DNA from: Actinomycetota bacterium
GTDB lineage: Bacteria > Actinomycetota > Thermoleophilia > Gaiellales > Gaiellaceae
Direction of reading: 5' to 3'
DNA length: 52,680 nucleotides
NCBI GenBank assembly: GCA_005883955.1
Contig: VAXH01000063.1
Span: 1 to 52,680, forward strand
Position 1 is the first letter of the stretch, and the number at the start of each line of letters is the position of its first letter. This document shows positions 22,815 through 31,540 of the stretch, piece after piece. The notes below the pieces were generated by a model that saw nothing but the letters and a program-made list of their open reading frames with translations, had not been told where the DNA came from and did not search any database. A program made the translations under genes and the position numbers.

Positions 22815-23390
22815 GTGCGGATCCTGGTTGCCGAAGACGAGACGATCATCAGGCTCGACCTGGTCGAGATGCTCGGGCGCGCGGGGCTCGAGGTTTGCGC
22901 AGAGGCTCGTGACGGGGTCGAGGCGGTCGCGCTCGCGCGCGAGCACGAGCCCGATCTCGCGATCATGGACGTGAAGATGCCGCGGCTCGACGGGATCGAG
23001 GCGGCGCGGCGGATCCTCGACGAGCGACCGATTCCGATCGTGATGCTGACCGCCTACGGGCAGGACGAGCTCGTCTCGCGCGCAGTCGAGGCGGGCGTCT
23101 TCGGCTATCTCGTCAAGCCGTTTCGCGAGCAGGACCTGCTGCCGGCGATCCGGGCGGCGCGCGCACGGCACGAAGAGCTGCTCGAGCTGCGCGAGGAGGC
23201 CGAGTCGCTCGCGGATGCGCTTGCGTCGCGCAAGGCGATCGAGCGAGCCAAGGGGCTGCTGATGGAGAAAGAGGGTCTGTCCGAGCAGGACGCGTTCGCG
23301 CGGCTGCGCAAGGCCTCACAGGTTTCTGGGCGGCCACTCAAGGTCGTCGCTGAGGCCGTCGTGGCCACGCTCGGCGAGGACATGCCTTAA
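22815..23390 (+). CDS. pdtaR: REC-ANTAR response regulator (PdtaR-like antiterminator)
   Basis: Residues 1-120 form a receiver domain: VAEDETIIRLDLVEML, the phospho-acceptor D52 in AIMDVKMP, the TAYG switch and YLVKPF. After a coiled-coil linker (LLELREEAESLADALASR) comes an ANTAR domain with RKAIERAKGLLMEKEGLSEQDAFARLRKASQ. ANTAR domains bind RNA hairpin pairs with six-base loops and prevent terminator formation. I used the GTG giving VRILVAEDE; an ATG 42 bases upstream would add a non-conserved extension. Both glutamine synthetase leaders in this window carry hairpin-terminator switches, which makes them candidate targets. Confidence 0.92.
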   Translation: MRILVAEDETIIRLDLVEMLGRAGLEVCAEARDGVEAVALAREHEPDLAIMDVKMPRLDGIEAARRILDERPIPIVMLTAYGQDELVSRAVEAGVFGYLVKPFREQDLLPAIRAARARHEELLELREEAESLADALASRKAIERAKGLLMEKEGLSEQDAFARLRKASQVSGRPLKVVAEAVVATLGEDMP

Positions 23391-23418
23391 CGAAACGCCA
23401 ACGAAACGCCAACGAAAG
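23389..23418 (+). repeat. 11-bp direct repeats upstream of the esterase gene
   Basis: AACGAAACGCC occurs twice in immediate succession, followed by a partial third copy AACGAAAG. The first copy overlaps the stop codon of the ANTAR regulator. It could be an operator for the downstream esterase-mprF cluster or simple slippage. Confidence 0.6.
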
Positions 23419-23480
23419 ATGCGGTTTGCAGGGCCGATGTTCTGCTTGACTTCGATCGACCAACGGCAAGGAGCTCTTTC

Positions 23481-24497
23481 GTGGCCATGGCGGGTACCGG
23501 GGCGAATGGCAGGCTCCAAGTTGGAACTCCGGCCGGCGACGCTGGTGTAGCCGGCAGGCTCGGCCCCAAGGGGCGCCGGACGCTCGGCTGGTCAGTTGCT
23601 CTCGTCGCCACCGCGGCAGCCCTGACCGCCGGTCTTGCCGGCGTCTATCGCTACCTCGACAACTTCTGGCTCTACCGCGGGTACCCGCCGCCTCGGGATC
23701 CCGCCTGGGTCAGGGAACAGGGAACGGTGCAGACGATCGCCGTGACCAGTCCGGCGATCGGCGGACGCAGCCAGCAGGTGATCGTCTACCTGCCGCCCGG
23801 CTACGCCGCCCACCCTCGCCGCCGCTACCCGGTCTTCTATCTCCTGCACGGATCGCCCGGGCTTCCGAACGCGCTGCTTCTGACCGTCAAAACAGGCGTC
23901 GTCGAGGACGAGTTGATGGCCAAGCACGAGATCCGGCCGATGATCCTGGTGATGCCCTTCGGCTCCTCGGGCCGCTTCACCGACACCGAATGGGCGAACG
24001 GCGTCCGAGCGAATTCGGGCTGGGAGACCTTCCTGGCCCGCGATGTTGTTCGGACGATCGACGACCGCTATCGCACGATCCGCTCCGGCTCTGCGCGCGC
24101 GCTCGCGGGCCTCTCCGAAGGGGGATACGGATCGCTCAACATTGGACTCCATCACCCCGGCGAGTTCCGCGTCCTCGAGAGCTGGTCGGGCTACGAGCGT
24201 GCCGACAAGATCCTCTCGATCTTCGGCCGCGGCGAGAAACGGCTCGCCTACAACAGCCCTCGCTCTTACCTCCCGGCCGTCGCCCGCCGGCTCCGCCGCG
24301 AAGGCAGTTATGTCTGGTTCTACTCCAGCCCAGGCGACCGCTTTCTCGGCCAGAACAGAGCTTTCGCGCACGAGCTCGCGCGGGTTCGGATCCGCCACAG
24401 CTTCTTCGTCGTTCAGGGCGGACATACCTGGCGCGCCTGGCGTGAGAACTTCCCACAGGCGATCCGCGCCGCTTCGAAGGGACTGAGCGGTGGCTAG
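23481..24497 (+). CDS. Membrane-anchored esterase-D-like alpha/beta hydrolase
   Basis: The 338-residue protein has an N-terminal anchor or uncleaved signal (about residues 35-55, LGWSVALVATAAALTAGLAG). A PF00756-type esterase domain follows: VIVYLPPGYAAH, YPVFYLLHGSPG, the nucleophile elbow AGLSEGGYG, and a C-terminal VQGGHTWRAW with the likely catalytic His. The family includes esterase D, enterochelin esterase and antigen 85 acyltransferases. AAGGAG lies seven bases before the GTG start; an ATG two codons later is also possible. It overlaps the MprF-like gene by eight bases, pointing to a substrate in membrane lipids. Confidence 0.85.
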   Translation: MAMAGTGANGRLQVGTPAGDAGVAGRLGPKGRRTLGWSVALVATAAALTAGLAGVYRYLDNFWLYRGYPPPRDPAWVREQGTVQTIAVTSPAIGGRSQQVIVYLPPGYAAHPRRRYPVFYLLHGSPGLPNALLLTVKTGVVEDELMAKHEIRPMILVMPFGSSGRFTDTEWANGVRANSGWETFLARDVVRTIDDRYRTIRSGSARALAGLSEGGYGSLNIGLHHPGEFRVLESWSGYERADKILSIFGRGEKRLAYNSPRSYLPAVARRLRREGSYVWFYSSPGDRFLGQNRAFAHELARVRIRHSFFVVQGGHTWRAWRENFPQAIRAASKGLSGG

Positions 24498-26586
24498 AGC
24501 GCTTCGTCTCGCAGGGCTCACCTCGGGCGGTCTGCTCGCATTCATCGTCGTCGTCTCGGCCCAGGGCTGGCTCTACGAATTGCGGAACTCGACGCTGATC
24601 GGCCCCAAGGTGCACGATGCGCTGCCCCTCGACGAGCTCCCACGGCACGACTCGGTCTCGCTTCTGCTCTTCCTGGGCGTCTGGGCCTGCGCCGGGCTCC
24701 TTGTCGGCTTACTGGCGAGGAGAGCGCGCGTTGAACGTCTGACGGCGGCGCTGCTGGCGGCCCTGGCGACAGGGCTCTGGCTCTTCCTCACCACGTGGGT
24801 CTCGCTCGTGGTCGTGCGCCAGGTCGCCGACCGGCAGGCCTTCCATGCAGCCGTCCACGTGCCTGCGCTCTACCTCGCTGCCGGTCTGATCGGGTTGGGG
24901 TGCGCCCTGTTGGGGCGAACTGACGCGCAGCCCTCGCGGCGCGCGCCGCTCGTCCTCGCTGCACTCGTCGCTGTCGCTGGAATCCTCGACATCGCCTCGG
25001 CCGTGACGCCGGAGCTCGCCAATCGAGTACAGCTGATCGAAGGCGTCGCTCCGAATGCCGTCCCGGGCCTCGCAAGCGCACTGATCGTCCCCGCTGGACT
25101 GGCGCTGATCGTGCTCGCGCGAGGTCTTCGGCGACGGCGACGCCGCGCATGGCAGCTGACGGTCGTGCTCGTGCTGGTCGCGGCGGTCCTGCACATCCTC
25201 AAAGGTTTGGACTACGAGGAGGCGACCGTCAGCATCGCGCTGGCGCTCGCGCTCGTGGCGCGTCGTCACGACTTCGAGGGCGGCGGCGACCCGGCGACGC
25301 GGACGGAGGTCGGCCTCCGCGCCCTCGCCTACACGGTTGCGATTTTCGCCTACGGAACGGCGGCCCTGTGGATCAACCGGATCGAAGCCGACCGCCCGTA
25401 CACGTTCGGGTTCGCTCTCCGCGAGACCGCGACGGCGCTCGCAGGGCTGAATCCGCGTGGGTCGGCGCACCTGAGCGGACCCTTCGGCGACTGGTTCCCG
25501 CTGTCGGTATTTCTGCTCGGCGTCACCGGCGGCCTCTGGCTGCTCGCGAGCTGGCTTGCTCCTTGGCGCTACCGCTGTGACCGTCGGGAGCACGAGCAGC
25601 TGTTGGTCCGAGCGCTCGTCGACAAGCACGGAACGGACACGCTCTCGCCTTTCGTCCTGCGCTCGGACAAGTCGTACTTCTTCAGCTCGGACGGACGGGC
25701 GTTCCTCGCCTACAGGGTGGTTGCCTGCGTCGCCGTCGTCTCCGGGGACCCGATCGGAGATCCGGACGCGATCGAGAGCCTGCTGCCGGCATTCCAGGAG
25801 TTCGCGCACGAACGTGACTGGCGAGTTGCGTTTCTCGGCGCCGGCGAGCGCTGCTTGCCACTCTATGCCCGGAATGGGCTGCGGGCCCTCTACCACGGCG
25901 ACGAGGGCGTGATCGATGTTGCAGCGTTCTCGCTCGAGGGCCGGGCCGTTCGCAAAGTGCGCCAGTCCGTGCACCGGCTCGAGCGCGCCGGCTACTCGGC
26001 GTCATGCGTCTTTGCCGGCGACGTGGACGAGCAGCTCGCGGCTGAGCTGACTGAGGTGGCGGCGGAGTGGCGCGGCCCCCAGCCGCAGCGCGGTTTCACG
26101 ATGGAATTCGACTCCCTCTTCGACGTGGGCGGCTCGGACGCGTTGTTCGTGATGGGTCGAGATGCTTCCGGAGCGGTCGCGGGCTTCTTCCACCTCGCCG
26201 TTTCTAGAGCGGGCCGGGCACTCTCGCTGTCGTCGATGCCGCGCGTACGGACGACACCGAACGGGTTCAACGAATGGCTGGTCGCAGAGACCGTCGGCTG
26301 GGCGCGGCAGCACGGGTTCGAGCGGGTGTCCCTGAACTTCTCGCCATTCGCGGCGGTGCTGGCGCCGAACGGTGCGCTGTCGGCATCGCAACGTGTTCAG
26401 CGAAAGGTCCTCCACCAGCTGAAAGGCACCTTTCAGTTCGACAACCTGCTCGCGTTCAACCGCAAGTTCTTTCCGGAGTGGCAGAAGCGCTACGTCGTCT
26501 TCGAGCGCTTCGCCGACCTGCCGCGCGTCGGCATAGCCGGGCTTGCCGCCGAGGGTTATCTACCGCTCGTGGGGCAGCGGCGGTGA
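24490..26586 (+). CDS. MprF/LysX-like aminoacyl-phosphatidylglycerol synthase (DUF2156)
   Basis: The 698-residue protein has an N-terminal membrane part with about eight helices (to about residue 365) and a C-terminal DUF2156 double-GNAT catalytic domain. That domain contains DKHGTDTLSPFVLRSDKSYFF, RVVACVAVVSGDPIG, FAHERDWRVAFLGAG, KVRQSVHRLERAGY and RKFFPEWQKRYVVFE. Enzymes of this type transfer Lys or Ala from tRNA to phosphatidylglycerol, lowering surface charge and giving resistance to cationic peptides. The amino acid cannot be told from sequence. The GTG start overlaps the esterase gene, and its stop overlaps the next start (GTGA). Confidence 0.87.
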   Translation: MARALRLAGLTSGGLLAFIVVVSAQGWLYELRNSTLIGPKVHDALPLDELPRHDSVSLLLFLGVWACAGLLVGLLARRARVERLTAALLAALATGLWLFLTTWVSLVVVRQVADRQAFHAAVHVPALYLAAGLIGLGCALLGRTDAQPSRRAPLVLAALVAVAGILDIASAVTPELANRVQLIEGVAPNAVPGLASALIVPAGLALIVLARGLRRRRRRAWQLTVVLVLVAAVLHILKGLDYEEATVSIALALALVARRHDFEGGGDPATRTEVGLRALAYTVAIFAYGTAALWINRIEADRPYTFGFALRETATALAGLNPRGSAHLSGPFGDWFPLSVFLLGVTGGLWLLASWLAPWRYRCDRREHEQLLVRALVDKHGTDTLSPFVLRSDKSYFFSSDGRAFLAYRVVACVAVVSGDPIGDPDAIESLLPAFQEFAHERDWRVAFLGAGERCLPLYARNGLRALYHGDEGVIDVAAFSLEGRAVRKVRQSVHRLERAGYSASCVFAGDVDEQLAAELTEVAAEWRGPQPQRGFTMEFDSLFDVGGSDALFVMGRDASGAVAGFFHLAVSRAGRALSLSSMPRVRTTPNGFNEWLVAETVGWARQHGFERVSLNFSPFAAVLAPNGALSASQRVQRKVLHQLKGTFQFDNLLAFNRKFFPEWQKRYVVFERFADLPRVGIAGLAAEGYLPLVGQRR

Positions 26587-27458
26587 GCGTCTCGACCGCG
26601 GCAGCCTTTGCGCTCGCGGCCGGGTCGGCGCTTGCGCTGAACTGGGCCTACTTCACGCAGCATCAGCAGGCGTCGAGGCTGCCCCCCCTCAGCGTGAGGC
26701 GGCCGGTCCGTTCGCTGCTGCTGCTCTTCTCGAACCGCCGCTGGCTGCTTGGGTTCACGATCGGGATCGGCGGCTGGGTCCTCTACGTGGCTGCGCTCTC
26801 GGTCGGGTCGCTCTCGCTCGTGCAGGCCGCGTCGGCCGGCGGGATCGGCATTCTCGCGCTGCTTGTCTGGCGGCTCGGGGGTGTTCGGTTGTCCCGTCGC
26901 GAGTGGGGCGGCGTCGGGCTCGCGATCTTCGGCCTCGCCCTGCTCGCCGTCTCGCTGACGCGGAGCAGCACCACGCATCCCTTTGCCGGGCACGCTTCGT
27001 GGGTCGGCGTCGCGGCCTGGATGGCGGTCACGGGCGGCCTTGCCGCGGCGTTCGCCGGACCCTTCTCGCGCCTGCTCGCAGGCGGCGCCGGACTCGGCGT
27101 CGCGGCCGGTCTCTGCTACGCAGCCGGCGATGTCGGGACGAAGGCGGCGGTGGGCGGCGGCGCACGCCTGCTCTTCGGCCTGCCGGTGCTGACGGCGCAC
27201 GGGCTCGGGTTCGTCTTTCTGCAGCTCGGCTTCCAGCGCGGTGGCGCGCTCACGACTGCCGGCGTCGCGACGCTGTTCACGAACGCGGTTCCGATCGCGG
27301 CCGGAATGGTGCTCTACGGAGACGGCCTGCCCGCGGGTGGACTCGGGGTGGCCCGGCTGCTCTCTTTCACTGCGGTCGTGGCCGGCGCCGCTCTCTTGAC
27401 GCGTGGCCCCGGACTACCGGTGGACGTTGTTCCCGCGGCGCCGGTGTCTGCTCCTTGA
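26583..27458 (+). CDS. EamA/DMT-like multi-helix transporter
   Basis: The 291-residue protein has about nine to ten hydrophobic helices, including AFALAAGSALALNWAYFTQH, WLLGFTIGIGGWVLYVAALSV, GGVGLAIFGLALLAVSLT and GVATLFTNAVPIAAGMVLYG. The pattern of small helices with a PLSLVQAASA-like segment resembles drug/metabolite or Mg-transporter-like (NIPA) proteins. The substrate is unknown. The GTG start overlaps the mprF-like stop and the end overlaps the next TTG, so it is translated with the lipid-modifying genes. A role in moving an aminoacyl-lipid or its precursor is inference. Confidence 0.75.
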   Translation: MSVSTAAAFALAAGSALALNWAYFTQHQQASRLPPLSVRRPVRSLLLLFSNRRWLLGFTIGIGGWVLYVAALSVGSLSLVQAASAGGIGILALLVWRLGGVRLSRREWGGVGLAIFGLALLAVSLTRSSTTHPFAGHASWVGVAAWMAVTGGLAAAFAGPFSRLLAGGAGLGVAAGLCYAAGDVGTKAAVGGGARLLFGLPVLTAHGLGFVFLQLGFQRGGALTTAGVATLFTNAVPIAAGMVLYGDGLPAGGLGVARLLSFTAVVAGAALLTRGPGLPVDVVPAAPVSAP

Positions 27459-29128
27459 AGCGCGCCGCCTGGGCATGCCTACTTGTCGCGCTGATCGCGG
27501 CAGGTGCTGTTGCCAAGGCCGCACTGGAACCGGATCGCTCGAGCGGCCCAACGACCGAGCTCGCCTCGTTCCAGTCGCGAGCCGTTCGCGGGCGGGTACG
27601 CCTCGTCGTGCTGCTTCCCGCCGGTTACGCCGGCAGCGACCTCCGCTACCCGGTTGTCTACTTCCTGCACGGACTGCCCGCGTCCTCGCAGGCGTACCGC
27701 AATGTCGGCTTCCTGCAGGACGCGCTCGCCGGCCTGCGGCGCCGGGCGATCCTCGTCGCCCCGCAAGCGGCGCGGGATCACGACACGGATCCGGAGTACC
27801 TGGACTGGGGGCCGGGTCGAGATTGGGAACGGGCCGTCTCGCAGGAGCTCCCGGCCTACGTCGACACCCACTTCCGGACGATTCCGGATCGCCGGGCGCG
27901 TGCCCTGGTCGGGCTCTCGGCGGGCGGCTACGGCGCGGTCGCGCTCGCCTTTCACCACCTGGAGAGCTTCGGCGTGGTCGAGTCCTGGAGCGGTTACTTC
28001 CATCCGACCAACCCGAGCGGAACGAAGGCCCTCGACCTGGGCTCGTCGCACGCAAACCGGCGCGCGAACTTGCACAGAGCCGTCGCCGGACTGCGGCAAG
28101 CGTTCCGCGTCCACCCGACGTTCTTCGGCTTCTACGTCGGGCGGGAGGATGCGCGCTTCCGGGCCGAAAATCTCACGCTTCATCGGGAGCTCCTCTCGGC
28201 GGGGATTCCGCACGTGTTCGAGCTGTACCCGGGCGCGCACGGACAGCGCGTCTGGAGCACCCACGCCCACGCCTGGCTCGCGCTGGCACTGGCGCATCTG
28301 ACTCCTGCGATGCGGTCTGACCCGCCGGCTGGCTTGACCGGATTCGTCCCCGTCGTCAAGGGCCCTGCCGGGGGCGTCGTTCTGAGCGGACGAATCCCGA
28401 ACACGCTCGAGCGCTGGGACCGAAGGAGGAGCTCGGTCTATCTGCCGCCCGGCTTCCAGGCGAGCAGCCCCTACCCGGTGATCTTCCTCCTGCACGGCTT
28501 TCCGGGCTCGCCCTCCGGGTTCTACGACAGCCTCCAGTTGGCGAAGTTCGCCGACCAGTTGATCTCGTCCCATCGGGTCACGCCGTTCGTCGCCGTGATG
28601 CCGGTGGCGGGACGGGTGAGGGGCAAGCGCAGCGACGAGGAGTGGGCCGGGCCCTGGGAGACCTACCTCGTTCGCGATGTCGTGCCCTGGGCGGCTGCGC
28701 ACCTGCCGTTGAGCGCGCAGCAGGCCGATCGCGCGATCGCGGGTCTCTCCGCCGGCGCGTTCGGCGCGGTCGACATCGCGCTGCGCCATCCCGGGACTTT
28801 CGGCGTCCTCGAGTCGTGGTCGGGCTACTTTCGGCCCTTCCGGGACGGTCCGCTCGCGCACGCGAGCGCCGCCGAGCTCGTGGCTCACAATCCGACCGTG
28901 CTCGTTCGGCGGGAGGCAGCGCTGCTACGCCGGCAGCACGTCCGCTTCTACCTCGCGACCGGGTTCAACCACGGCGGCGTCTTCCGGCGCTGGACGTACG
29001 AGTTCGGGCGCGAGCTGCACGGGTTGAGGCTGCCGTACCGGCTCTGGGCCTCGCAAGCGCCGGACAAGGGCAAGTACCTGCGCCTGCAGCTGCCTGCTGC
29101 CGTCGAGTTCGCATTCGGTTCACAATGA
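27455..29128 (+). CDS. Secreted tandem esterase-D-like hydrolase
   Basis: The 557-residue protein begins with a signal-like segment (KRAAWACLLVALIAAGAVAKA). Two PF00756-type domains follow. The first (about residues 35-280) has VVYFLHGLPASS and VGLSAGGYGAV; the second (about 295-557) has IFLLHGFPGSPSG and AGLSAGAFGAV. Both keep the GLSxG nucleophile and a late His (GAHGQRVW and FNHGGVFRRW). I start at TTG, which overlaps the previous stop (TTGA), because no ATG or GTG gives the signal segment. With the upstream single-domain paralogue the cluster encodes three such domains around an MprF-like enzyme. Confidence 0.82.
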   Translation: MKRAAWACLLVALIAAGAVAKAALEPDRSSGPTTELASFQSRAVRGRVRLVVLLPAGYAGSDLRYPVVYFLHGLPASSQAYRNVGFLQDALAGLRRRAILVAPQAARDHDTDPEYLDWGPGRDWERAVSQELPAYVDTHFRTIPDRRARALVGLSAGGYGAVALAFHHLESFGVVESWSGYFHPTNPSGTKALDLGSSHANRRANLHRAVAGLRQAFRVHPTFFGFYVGREDARFRAENLTLHRELLSAGIPHVFELYPGAHGQRVWSTHAHAWLALALAHLTPAMRSDPPAGLTGFVPVVKGPAGGVVLSGRIPNTLERWDRRRSSVYLPPGFQASSPYPVIFLLHGFPGSPSGFYDSLQLAKFADQLISSHRVTPFVAVMPVAGRVRGKRSDEEWAGPWETYLVRDVVPWAAAHLPLSAQQADRAIAGLSAGAFGAVDIALRHPGTFGVLESWSGYFRPFRDGPLAHASAAELVAHNPTVLVRREAALLRRQHVRFYLATGFNHGGVFRRWTYEFGRELHGLRLPYRLWASQAPDKGKYLRLQLPAAVEFAFGSQ

Positions 29129-29133
29129 GCTGA

Positions 29134-29628
29134 GTGCCGCGCAGTACGCGTCAGATCACGATCGCCCGGCCCGCAGATGAGGTCTTTGCCTTTGTCAGCG
29201 ATCCGGCGAACGATCCGCAGTGGCACGACACGATCCTCCAGGTGACGACGACATCGGAACCCCCGCTTCGGAGCGGCAGCACCTTCGCGGCCGTCTTTCG
29301 GCCCCGGGAATCAGAGGCGACGTACGACCTCATCGGAGAGATGAAGGTTTACGAGCCGGGGAGGTTCTCCGAGCTCGAGGCGCTGTTCGCAGAACGACAT
29401 GGGCGCGTGCCGGCGATGATCGGACGCTTCGTGCTCACGTTCCGCGTCGAGCCCGACGGCTCGGGAACGCGCCTCACACGCGGTGTCGAGACTAGGGGTG
29501 CGGCATTCCGCTATCGACTGTTGTCGCTTCTGCTCGCTCCCCTAACGCGCCGTTCTGGCCAAGGCCGGCAGGACGAGCTGCTGGCGCGGATCAAGACGAT
29601 CCTCGAGAGCCGTCCGGCGCCGGCCTAG
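29134..29628 (+). CDS. SRPBCC (polyketide cyclase/START-like) protein
   Basis: The 164-residue protein has the SRPBCC pattern: ITIARPADEVFAFVSDPANDPQWHDT at the start, a central beta sheet and a C-terminal long helix (QDELLARIKTILES). Such proteins bind hydrophobic ligands or act as small cyclases. The ligand is unknown. It starts with GTG five bases after the double esterase and may be the last gene of the envelope cluster. Its TAG overlaps the stop of the convergent ABC-F gene in a shared CTAG, leaving no intergenic space for a terminator. Confidence 0.82.
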   Translation: MPRSTRQITIARPADEVFAFVSDPANDPQWHDTILQVTTTSEPPLRSGSTFAAVFRPRESEATYDLIGEMKVYEPGRFSELEALFAERHGRVPAMIGRFVLTFRVEPDGSGTRLTRGVETRGAAFRYRLLSLLLAPLTRRSGQGRQDELLARIKTILESRPAPA

Positions 29629-31508
29629 GCTTGCGCCTGGTCGAAGAGCCGCTCCCAGCGGCTGAGGAGCGTCTGTAGCTCCTCCCGTGCGCTGCGATGG
29701 GCGGCAAGGGTGTCTGTATCCGACCAGTCGTCGGCGAGGCGCTGCTCGAGCTCTGCGATCGAACGCTCGCGCTCGGCGATCTCCGCCTCGAGGCGGTCGA
29801 GCTCGCTCGGAGACTTTTGCTTCGACACCTCCGGTTTCGTCGTCTTCGCCGCCGCCTTCAGCGCGGGCGGCGCTGGCGGGACGGCGAGCTCGTCGCGGCG
29901 GCGGACGTAGTCGGCCCAGCCGCCGTCATAGGAGTGGATCGTCAGGTCTTCGACCGCGAGCGTACGGTGTGCGACGGCGTCGAGCAGCGCGCGGTCATGG
30001 GAGACGAGCAGCACGGTTCCCGGGAACGCCTCGAGGGCAAGCTCGAGGGCCTCGCGGCTTTCGAGGTCGAGATGGTTCGTCGGCTCGTCGAGGAGGAGGA
30101 AGTTCGCGCCGGAGGCGACCACAAGCGCAAGCGCGAGCCGCCTGCGCTCGCCGCCCGACAGTTTGACGACGGCCTTGTCCTGCTCCTGCCAGCCGGAAAA
30201 GAGGAACCGGCCGAGCAGGTTCTGAGCCTGCGGGCGCTTGAGGCCGGTCGCTTTCTGGGCGCAGTCGAGCACGCTGCCGGTCTCGTCGAGCTCGACCTCG
30301 TGCTGCGAGAAGTAGGCCGCAACGACGCCGTGGCCCAGCCGCACCGAGCCGGCGACCGGCTCGCGCAGCGCGAGCAGCGTCTCGAGCAGGGTCGTCTTGC
30401 CGGATCCGTTCGGGCCGACGAGCGCGACGTGCTCCCCGCGCTCGAGCGCGAAGCCGACATCGTGCAGCAGCTCCTTGGAGCCCGCGGCGACCTCGAGCCC
30501 CTTCGTCTCGATCACGGTCCGCCCGCTGCGCGGTGGGTCGAGGAAGTCGAAGCCGAGCCGTTTCTGGCGCATCGTCAGCGACTCGAGCTCGCCGCTCGCC
30601 TGCTGCCGTTCGCGCTCTAGGCGCCCGATCTGAGTCAGCTTTGCCTGCGCCTGCTTCGCCTTGTTCTTTTTGTAGCGGAAGCGCTCCACGAAGCGTTCGA
30701 GCCGCTCGATGTCGACGCCGAGGCGGTCGGCCGTCTTGCCGGCGGCCGACGCGCGGGCCGCCTTCTCGATCCGCCAGGCGTGCCAGGGCCCGGCGAACGA
30801 GATGGAGCGGCCGCCGCCGAGCTCGAGCACGCCGTTCGTGACCGCCTCGAGGAACCAGCGGTCGTGCGCAACGAGGATGATCCCGGCGTCAAGAGACTGC
30901 AGCTCCTGCTCGAGCCACTCGAGACTTGCGACGTCGAGGTGATTGGTCGGCTCGTCGAGCAGCAGGAGGTCGGGGTCGCCGCCAAGGGCCCGGGCGAGCG
31001 AAGCCCGCGTCAGCTCGCCGCCGGAGAAGGTCTCGAGCGGCCGGTCGAGATCGGGCTCGGCAAACCCGAGACCGCGCACGACCGAGGCTGCGCGATCGCG
31101 CCAGGCGTAGCCGCCCGCATGCTCGAGCCGGGCTTGCGCGTCCGAGTAGCGGCGGAGAGTCGCCTGGTCGTGCCGGCCGTCCGCCATCTTGTGCTCCAGG
31201 TCACGAAGCTCCCGTTCGGTGGCGACAAGGTCGGCCGCGCCTGAGAGCACGTACTCACGAAGGGTCAGGCCCTGATCGAGCGGCGGCCGCTGATCGTGCA
31301 GCGCGACTCTCGTTCCCTTCGAGAAGACGAGCTCGCCGCCCTGGTAGTCGGTCTCGCCGTTGAGGATTCGGAGCAGCGTCGTCTTGCCGGATCCGTTCGG
31401 GCCGGAGAGCGCGATCCGGTCACGGCGCTCGACCTTGAACGAGACGCCGTCGAAGAGCTGCCAGCCGGAGAGCTCCTTGCGGAGCTGGGATGCGATAACG
31501 AGTGCCAC
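29625..31508 (-). CDS. ABC-F family ATPase
   Basis: The 627-residue soluble protein has two ABC domains with no membrane part: Walker A GPNGSGKTTLL twice, signatures FSGGELTRASLARAL and LSGGERRRLALAL, and DEPTNHLD twice. They are joined by a basic linker (RYKKNKAKQAQAKL). A C-terminal coiled coil (DRLEAEIAERERSIAELEQRL) resembles Uup/YheS-type members that act on the ribosome or on DNA. I take the GTG giving VALVIASQLRKELSG as the start, because the open frame upstream has unrelated, low-complexity sequence and lies antisense to or over the next gene. Confidence 0.9.
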   Translation of the reverse strand: MALVIASQLRKELSGWQLFDGVSFKVERRDRIALSGPNGSGKTTLLRILNGETDYQGGELVFSKGTRVALHDQRPPLDQGLTLREYVLSGAADLVATERELRDLEHKMADGRHDQATLRRYSDAQARLEHAGGYAWRDRAASVVRGLGFAEPDLDRPLETFSGGELTRASLARALGGDPDLLLLDEPTNHLDVASLEWLEQELQSLDAGIILVAHDRWFLEAVTNGVLELGGGRSISFAGPWHAWRIEKAARASAAGKTADRLGVDIERLERFVERFRYKKNKAKQAQAKLTQIGRLERERQQASGELESLTMRQKRLGFDFLDPPRSGRTVIETKGLEVAAGSKELLHDVGFALERGEHVALVGPNGSGKTTLLETLLALREPVAGSVRLGHGVVAAYFSQHEVELDETGSVLDCAQKATGLKRPQAQNLLGRFLFSGWQEQDKAVVKLSGGERRRLALALVVASGANFLLLDEPTNHLDLESREALELALEAFPGTVLLVSHDRALLDAVAHRTLAVEDLTIHSYDGGWADYVRRRDELAVPPAPPALKAAAKTTKPEVSKQKSPSELDRLEAEIAERERSIAELEQRLADDWSDTDTLAAHRSAREELQTLLSRWERLFDQAQA

Positions 31509-31540
31509 GGCTACAGCGTAGAAGCCGCGGCCGGGCTGAC

